A stretch of 64,000 nucleotides of DNA from the NCBI GenBank assembly GCA_009760855.2, contig WPIO01000114.1:887001-951000 (forward strand). The letters are read 5' to 3'. This document shows, in pieces, positions 62,820 to 64,000 of the stretch. The notes under the pieces were generated by a model, which saw only the letters and a program-made list of their open reading frames with translations, searched no databases and was not told where the DNA came from. The position numbers and the translations under genes are program-made. The stretch comes from Cristatella mucedo (lineage: Eukaryota > Bryozoa > Phylactolaemata > Cristatellidae). Position 1 is the stretch's first letter; each line of letters opens with the position of its first letter.

Positions 62820-63245
62820 CTCCCTCTCTCTCTCTCTCTCTCGCTCTCTCTATCTCTCTGTCTATCTCTCTCTCTCTCTTACAGCTGTGATCCTCATGCA
62901 CAATCTAAGCTTTCTCTTTTTCAGGTGTGACACACACCTGTATCTATGCACGGACCCTTCCGAATCTTTCAGCTCGTCAGACTCTTTCTCTCAACTTCCT
63001 TGATCCACGTATTGCTTGCAACCACACTTTCATGCCATCCAACATTCTCAATTTAAAAGAAGTTGAGACAAGCTTACTAGCTCCGAGAAAACCTTTGCAA
63101 CTCAGTAACTGGAGTGTTTAGCGCTGCAAATAAGCTCAACGAGGAAATCTCCGTGGAATCTGCACGAGATCAAGCTGCATTTCCCGAATTGCCCCTTTCA
63201 ATAGACAATTACATAAGCTCTAAATTCAAGTCAGCCTACTTACAG
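61745..63245 (+). mobile_element. L2-A copy, strongly decayed
   Basis: Follows L2-A order from the ACTACTGTAGATCATACCAG block through CACTGGACCAAGATAACTCA to the segment CAATTACATAAGCTC...AGTCAGCCTACTT. It is interrupted by a CT microsatellite at 62787. Confidence 0.65.
62787..62880. repeat. (CT)n microsatellite
   Basis: About 90 bp of CT repeat with CGCT and CTAT variants, inside an L2-A copy where the YADD-preceding sequence would be. Confidence 0.97.
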
Positions 63246-63319
63246 TAAAGTATGATTTCGGAAACCAACTTACACGGGATGTTACCTGTGTCTCTGCTCG
63301 TGTATTAGAAACATAACAA

Positions 63320-64000
63320 TTCTGTACAACTAAATGATGATATAACTAACTCACAAGTTATAGGAAAACCCAGTGTGATGTAGAAATTGGAAAGGGTGAT
63401 GCTCAAATTGGCTCCGCCAGCATATCTCCCGTTGAATCAGCTTGAAATCTAGGAGTCATGTTCCAAAGTGAACTCTCGTTAGACGACCACATCAGCTCCA
63501 CAGTCAAATCTGCCTACTTTCAGGTACGTAACATAGCCAAAATTCGGGTTTGTTTAGACAAGGATACCACGTCTAAGTTGGTCCATGCATTCGTGACATT
63601 CCGACTCGGCTTCTGCAAGTCACTGCTTACTGGCCTACCGGCTTGTGCGATCAGGCGATAGCAGCAGCTGCAAAACTCCGCAGCTAGGTTTGTCTGTCGG
63701 GAGCGTCTCAGTTGCCACAGCACGCCACTTTTCACCGAACTGCACTGGCTACCTGTCAAGCAACGGATTGACTCCAAGGATTTGTCGCTCACTTGTAGGT
63801 CCCTTCATTATATGGCTCCCGCTTATCTCTCCGACATACTCCCCCATCAGGCCAAGCATCGCACCACCCGCCTTTCAGAATCCAACAGTCTACAAATACC
63901 TCGTACAAACCTCAAATCCTTTAGAGATCGTGCATTTAGTTCGTATGCTCCCAAAGCCTGGAACTCCCTCCCGACTTGTGACCGAACATCCCCTGACTTG
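63320..64000 (+). mobile_element. L2-A copy running off the right edge
   Basis: From CAACTAAATGATGATATAAC through the C-terminal block to CGAACATCCCCTGACTTG at the window end. One stop near 63662 and few other changes. Confidence 0.85.

Noticed and set aside
63001-63060. CNH-containing text that could be the lipase His exon
   Set aside because: The context matches the L2-A region after YADD (decayed), not a lipase, and there are no splice sites of phase 1.

Overview
This window is animal nuclear DNA. It has spliced genes with GT-AG introns, non-LTR retrotransposons of the L2/CR1 type with (ATT)n tails, tRNA-derived SINEs, hAT and Ty1/copia remnants, and long (AC)n, (GA)n and (AT)n microsatellites. 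There is no operon structure. The species cannot be named from the sequence; an invertebrate or early-branching chordate is my guess, because the L2 and SINE families are not ones I recognise from well-known vertebrates.

Layout. (1) Left edge to about 18.4 kb, minus strand: six exons whose phases all match form the 5' part of a gene resembling TAF1A, a subunit of the RNA polymerase I factor SL1. It runs off the left edge. Its introns hold most of the L2, SINE, hAT and microsatellite copies of the first 18 kb. (2) About 18.38-18.75 kb: a 166-bp gap separates the TAF1A-like start codon from a divergent plus-strand first exon, so this is probably a bidirectional promoter. (3) 19-41 kb: mostly mobile DNA. 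It holds a broken Ty1/copia element interrupted by SINEs and by an L2 nested in another L2, a second L2 subfamily (L2-B), nested L2-A/L2-B/SINE insertions, two GC-rich LTR-like blocks and an unclassified repeat present in three places. Three open stretches with good splice signals may be unrecognised exons. (4) 41-47.6 kb: L2 copies, including a nearly full-length minus-strand one. (5) 48.0-56.7 kb, plus strand: three exons of a secreted pancreatic-type lipase with matching phases. It has a 7.8-kb third intron, and the exon carrying the catalytic His is not found. (6) 57.7-64 kb: more L2 copies and SINEs, running off the right edge.

Two SINE families are present. SINE1 (eight copies) has a tRNA-like head and a 3' end that I cannot match to any LINE here. 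SINE2 (six copies) has a tRNA-like head and a 3' tail that resembles the tail of the resident L2-A, which suggests L2-A mobilises it. L2-A tails also occur twice as head-to-head fold-back units. A short element at 50.56-50.74 kb resembles the non-autonomous SPIN (Space Invader) hAT transposons known for horizontal transfer between animals.

Identities rest on reading translations and on recalled family signatures; no searches were run. Repeat boundaries are good to about 10-30 bp unless a target-site duplication is stated.
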